DNA from: JAVVUJ01 sp964461765
GTDB taxonomy: Bacteria > Bacillota > Clostridia > Peptostreptococcales > Anaerovoracaceae
Assembly: GCA_964461765.1 (NCBI GenBank)
Contig: CAYWVS010000030.1
Span: forward strand, 1 to 35,161
DNA length: 35,161 nt
Direction: 5' to 3'
Positions within the stretch are counted from its first letter, which is position 1. Every line of letters begins with the position of its first letter. Positions 32,359-35,161 of this stretch are shown here, piece after piece. Both the position numbers and the translations under genes were made by a program. The notes beneath the pieces were generated by a model, which saw nothing but the letters and a program-made list of their open reading frames with translations, was not told the origin of the DNA and made no database searches.

Positions 32359-33628
32359 GCTTCTGTACCTCCTTTATTCCAAAATACGATTTTTTGTTAA
32401 AAAACTTAGAATCCCCCATAACCTTTAAATAAATATTGGTTACCACAACTGCAGTAAATACACTGGCCAGAATACCGATCATCAAGGTCATGGCGAATCC
32501 TTTTACAGGGCCTGTCCCAAATTGATAAAGTACAACTCCGGCTATCATGGTGGTAATCTGTGAGTCAATAACCGTAGCCATTGCCCTTTTGAAGCCTGCA
32601 TCTATGGCTACTCTGATACTTTTTCCGTTGCTTACTTCCTCTTTTATTCTGGCAAAGATAATGACATTGGCATCCACTGCCATACCGATAGACAGGATGA
32701 TTCCCGCAATACCCGGCAAAGTAAGTACACTGCCCATGGCCACCATGATCCAGAATAGAATCAACATATATAAAAGAAGTGCAATGTTAGCCGCCAGTCC
32801 CATGATTCTATACATAACAAGCATCACGATAAAGATCAAAGCGATTCCGATAAATCCGGCATATACACTCATCTTTAAGGCATCTAAACCCAAGGTTGCA
32901 GCCACATCGGAAGAATTCACCTCTTTTAATGCTACAGGGAGAGCACCTCCTCTGATAAGCATAGCATCTCCACTAGCCTGCTCTTGGGTATAGCTTCCTG
33001 TAATCTGAGCTTTACCTCCTGAAATAATATCTGAAACAGCAGGTGCAGAAATGATTTTATCATCTAAAATAATAGCTATCACATTAGGAGGCATAGCAGA
33101 ATCAGCAGAAACTACTTCATTCTTAACTATTTTTCTGGTAGCATCTTCGAAACGCTTGGCTCCCTCGGAAGTTAATTCTAAGTCTATGGCATAATATTGT
33201 GGGTACTTGCTATCGACTCCTGTAGTGGCATTTTTCACCATACTACCGTCAAGCACTACTGTATTGTCTGCCATAACAAACTGAAGTTGTGCTGTTCTTC
33301 CGATTAAGGCAATAGCCGCTTCTGCATCTTCCGCTCCCGGTAACTCCACTCTGATTTTATTGCTACCTTCTATGGTAACTACAGGTTCCGAAAGACCCAT
33401 ACCATTCACTCTTTTTTCCATGACCAACTGAGTTTGGTTCATCAGGTCTCTCAGTTCTTCCCCTGTGGCTTGGGTTTCTGCTTCCATGACCACGTAAACC
33501 CCACCTTTTAAATCAAGTCCCAGTTTGATCTGATCCTTCAGCGGTTTGATGGATCCCAAACCAAAGATACTTACATACCAACCGAAAACAATGATTACGG
33601 CCAAGGCGATTGCCAATGCTTTCTTCAT
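32351..33628 (-). CDS. secD: Protein translocase subunit SecD
   Basis: The 425-residue protein has an N-terminal helix (MKKALAIALAVIIVFGWYVS), the KLGLDLKGGVYVVME signature, a P1 periplasmic domain with RVNGMGLSEPVVTIEG, and a C-terminal set of five helices containing IILSIGMAVDANVIIFARIKEE, the conserved helix-4 motif with the key Asp. It is shorter than the enterobacterial protein, as in other Firmicutes. AGAAGGTGA lies upstream. It has its own promoter at 33703-33731 and is coupled to secF. Confidence 0.97.
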   Translation of the reverse strand: MKKALAIALAVIIVFGWYVSIFGLGSIKPLKDQIKLGLDLKGGVYVVMEAETQATGEELRDLMNQTQLVMEKRVNGMGLSEPVVTIEGSNKIRVELPGAEDAEAAIALIGRTAQLQFVMADNTVVLDGSMVKNATTGVDSKYPQYYAIDLELTSEGAKRFEDATRKIVKNEVVSADSAMPPNVIAIILDDKIISAPAVSDIISGGKAQITGSYTQEQASGDAMLIRGGALPVALKEVNSSDVAATLGLDALKMSVYAGFIGIALIFIVMLVMYRIMGLAANIALLLYMLILFWIMVAMGSVLTLPGIAGIILSIGMAVDANVIIFARIKEEVSNGKSIRVAIDAGFKRAMATVIDSQITTMIAGVVLYQFGTGPVKGFAMTLMIGILASVFTAVVVTNIYLKVMGDSKFFNKKSYFGIKEVQKHA

Positions 33629-33702
33629 TTTTTTACTTCACCTTCTCTTTTGCTAAAATTTATTTTCCATTTTTTGCCTTTTCCAATTCAAAGCTACTCA
33701 AT

Positions 33703-33731
33703 ATTTTACTACGGTTTTGAAGGATTTACAA
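33703..33731 (-). promoter_or_regulatory. Sigma-A-type promoter of secD-secF
   Basis: On the minus strand TTGTAA (33731-33726), a 17-base spacer and TAAAAT (33708-33703) lie about 75 bases before the secD ATG. Confidence 0.5.
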
Positions 33732-33749
33732 GTAAAAGTTCTGATTTTA

Positions 33750-33800
33750 TTAATATGTAGCCAATATCGTCACAGATAATATTGACTATATATAAAAGTT
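33750..33800. repeat. Structured dispersed repeat, copy B (short)
   Basis: TTAATATGTAGCCAATATCGT and the following ATATTGACTATATATAAAAG align with the first 50 bases of copies A and C. The hairpin at 33763-33783 has two mismatches. It lies between the TIGR04086 gene and secD, in the same orientation as the other copies. Confidence 0.6.
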
Positions 33801-33816
33801 TCCTATTTTCACTTTT

Positions 33817-34182
33817 TTAGTTTCTCATGTTAACTCCGATAACTCCCCCGATTCCTCCGAAGAAAATGGGTACAAGGTATCTTAAATGAATCAATTGAAA
33901 CTGAAGGGGTTGATTGAAAAATACATTTAAAGTATAAAATATGATGAAGGTAAAGAGAAGTGCACCCAAAAATCCATAGATTAGCCCCTTTCCTCCGGTT
34001 AAATGACCCAGGAAAACTCCTAAAAATAAGGTGGCTAAGGACATGGATATGAGTACATAAAGGAATGACAATTTTTCTGGCAATCCTGTTGTCTTTAAAA
34101 GCAAGGCAAAGAGCGTGACCATGACCACAAAGATCATTAAGGAAATTCCAAAACCTTTCATTGTTTTTATTGTCTTTTCCAT
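33817..34182 (-). CDS. TIGR04086 family small membrane protein
   Basis: The 121-residue protein has four predicted membrane helices (about 12-31, 41-61, 66-88 and 102-118). The Gly-rich stretches LGHLTGGKGLIYGFLGALLF and PIFFGGIGGVIGVN match the small TIGR04086 membrane family that commonly lies between yajC and secD in Clostridia. Function is unknown; the context hints at a link to protein export. AGGAGG precedes the ATG. A strong hairpin separates it from yajC, so it must have its own promoter, which I cannot place with confidence. Confidence 0.85.
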   Translation of the reverse strand: MEKTIKTMKGFGISLMIFVVMVTLFALLLKTTGLPEKLSFLYVLISMSLATLFLGVFLGHLTGGKGLIYGFLGALLFTFIIFYTLNVFFNQPLQFQLIHLRYLVPIFFGGIGGVIGVNMRN

Positions 34183-34324
34183 AATATAATCCTCCTATTC
34201 ATATTTGTGAAATCGGTCAAATATTTAACACAACATATGTTTATAAAATATTAAGTAATTTCCCGATATCATATTTTAAAAAATATATTATTAGAGTATA
34301 TGCCAAAAAATCCTGATTAAAACC

Positions 34325-34358
34325 AAAAATCCTTATTCATAGAATAAGGATTTTTTTT
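34325..34358 (-). terminator. Bidirectional intrinsic terminator between yajC and the TIGR04086 gene
   Basis: A 14-bp perfect stem AAAAATCCTTATTC/GAATAAGGATTTTT (34325-34338, 34342-34355) has a 3-base loop. The minus-strand product ends in TTTTTGGTTTT; the plus-strand product has eight T. It ends yajC transcription. Confidence 0.85.
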
Positions 34359-34485
34359 AATATGTAGGAAATATTGTCAAAGACCATATTGACGAAATAT
34401 AAAAGAATGTACCTTGCAAAGAGTCGCCCTTTGGGGGCGACATGTGGAAATAGGAATCTTTGATTCCGTTATTTCCACGTTTTTA
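34359..34485. repeat. Structured dispersed repeat, copy C (best preserved)
   Basis: Three hairpins follow one another: AATATTGTC-AAA-GACCATATT (34370-34390, one mismatch), GTCGCCC-TTTGG-GGGCGAC (34423-34441), and a 15-bp stem from GTGGAAATAGGAATC with GATTCC and TATTTCCAC (34444-34478, 2-base bulge). The element starts immediately after the terminator and lies downstream of yajC. The remaining bases 34183-34324 and 34486-34564 are AT-rich and show nothing else I can name. Confidence 0.75.
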
Positions 34486-34564
34486 TCAAATTAATTTTAA
34501 TTTGCTTGCAATTTTGCAAATGTTTTAAAGATGTAAATTAAAAATCAAAATCTTTAAAAATGAA

Positions 34565-35038
34565 TTATTTCTTTTCTGAATCTTGGTCTAACTCAACGCT
34601 TTCAATAACTACTTCGCTGTCCGTGTCTTCATCCCCTGAGTTTACCTCAGCTTCTTCATTTTCAGCAGGGGCAGGGCTAGCTTTTGTCAGCTTTTTCGGC
34701 ATTACTTTCTTTGGTTCCTCTACCGGCTCCTCTTTTTCTTCTACCGGAGCGGATTTTTTAGAGGGAGCATTGGAACTGCTGCTTACAACCTTAGAGATAG
34801 ACCATCTCATAACTTCCATCTTTGTTTTGTCGGCGCCCACTTGTATAATCAGGGTTTCGTCCTTTGTTTTTACTATCTTTCCGCAAATTCCGCCTATGGT
34901 GATGATATCATCTCCCACCTTAAGTGCGTTTCTCATTGCATTGACTTCTTTTTCTCTTTTTTTCTGAGGTCTTATTAATAAGAAGTACATGATAAAGATT
35001 AATAATATTAAAGGTAATAGTGTCATTAATTGGTCCAT
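34565..35038 (-). CDS. yajC: Preprotein translocase subunit YajC with long charged tail
   Basis: The 157-residue protein starts with the YajC membrane helix (LMTLLPLILLIFIMYFLLIRPQKKREKE, here split at about 4-22 and 23 on) and the conserved NALKVGDDIITIGGICGKIVKTKDETLIIQVG. YajC associates with SecDF. The family core ends near residue 88 (MRWSISKVV). The remaining 70 residues are a low-complexity tail of Glu, Lys, Pro and Ser (for example VEEKEEPVEEPKKVMPKK), predicted disordered and cytoplasmic. Such tails occur in some Firmicutes but vary greatly. AGGAGGAG precedes the ATG, and a near-consensus promoter lies 37-65 bases upstream. Confidence 0.95.
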   Translation of the reverse strand: MDQLMTLLPLILLIFIMYFLLIRPQKKREKEVNAMRNALKVGDDIITIGGICGKIVKTKDETLIIQVGADKTKMEVMRWSISKVVSSSSNAPSKKSAPVEEKEEPVEEPKKVMPKKLTKASPAPAENEEAEVNSGDEDTDSEVVIESVELDQDSEKK

Positions 35039-35074
35039 TTACTCTCCTCCTCTTTCCATTTAACTGTTAAATGA

Positions 35075-35103
35075 ATTATATAATATAAAATTACAAAAGT
35101 AAA
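35075..35103 (-). promoter_or_regulatory. Sigma-A promoter of yajC
   Basis: On the minus strand TTTACT (35103-35098), a 17-base spacer and a perfect TATAAT (35080-35075) lie 37 bases before the ATG. A 15-base palindrome ATTTAACTGTTAAAT (35058-35072) covers the expected start site. Confidence 0.8.
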
Positions 35104-35152
35104 TAATTTTTTTCTTGATTTTTGTTTTGAAGTATGATAATATTACTTTTGT
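35093..35152. repeat. 10-bp inverted repeat at the yajC -35 region
   Basis: ACAAAAGTAA (35093-35102) and TTACTTTTGT (35143-35152) are exact complements 40 bases apart; the first overlaps the -35 box. This may be an operator pair or a cryptic hairpin of the upstream unit. Confidence 0.35.
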
Positions 35153-35161
35153 TACGCCGGC

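Overview
The window looks like chromosomal DNA of a low-GC, Gram-positive, anaerobic member of the Clostridia. The evidence is a spoIIIA pair, the Clostridia-type block yajC-secD-secF-rel-dtd-hisS-aspS, AGGAGG ribosome binding sites, frequent TTG and GTG starts, and several oxygen-sensitive Fe-S enzymes. Except for the partial first gene, every gene is on the minus strand, so transcription runs from right to left. I see no tRNA, rRNA, CRISPR array, insertion sequence or prophage gene.

Right part (about 12.2-35.1 kb): a housekeeping block. In transcription order it holds yajC, a TIGR04086-type membrane protein, secD and secF (Sec translocase accessory subunits); rel (stringent response), dtd, an MBL hydrolase, hisS, aspS, nadD, yqeK, rsfS and leuS (tRNA charging, NAD synthesis, ribosome silencing); rnj, ylbF, a short pepP-like peptidase and efp (RNA turnover and translation); then mltG, trmR, trhP and a CNNM/CorC protein. 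TrhP and TrmR together should make 5-methoxyuridine at tRNA position 34. Strong sigma-A-type promoters are visible before yajC, secD and the CorC gene. Terminators follow yajC and the CorC gene.

Middle part (5.07-12.1 kb): a compact six-gene accessory operon, and the most interesting part of the window. It encodes a single-gene 2-hydroxyacyl-CoA-dehydratase-like protein with the features of the double-cubane-cluster family (YjiM/DCCP-like), its ATP-dependent activase, a DUF3798 lipoprotein, a two-domain RbsA/NupO-type ABC ATPase and two ABC-2-like permeases. The simplest reading is a dedicated importer feeding an ATP-driven low-potential reductase. The substrate is unknown.

Left part (0-4.9 kb): a membrane-bound dCACHE-GGDEF-EAL protein whose GGDEF site is degenerate and whose EAL site is intact (probable c-di-GMP phosphodiesterase). 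It is followed by spoIIIAA-spoIIIAB, which here stand alone without spoIIIAC-AH, and then by a convergent, almost complete plus-strand gene for a HoxU/NuoG-like Fe-S electron-transfer subunit.

Non-coding features of note are a three-copy structured repeat (near 16.85, 33.77 and 34.4 kb), a tandem duplication of the 3' end of efp, twin palindromes at the c-di-GMP gene promoter, and several inverted repeats at promoters.
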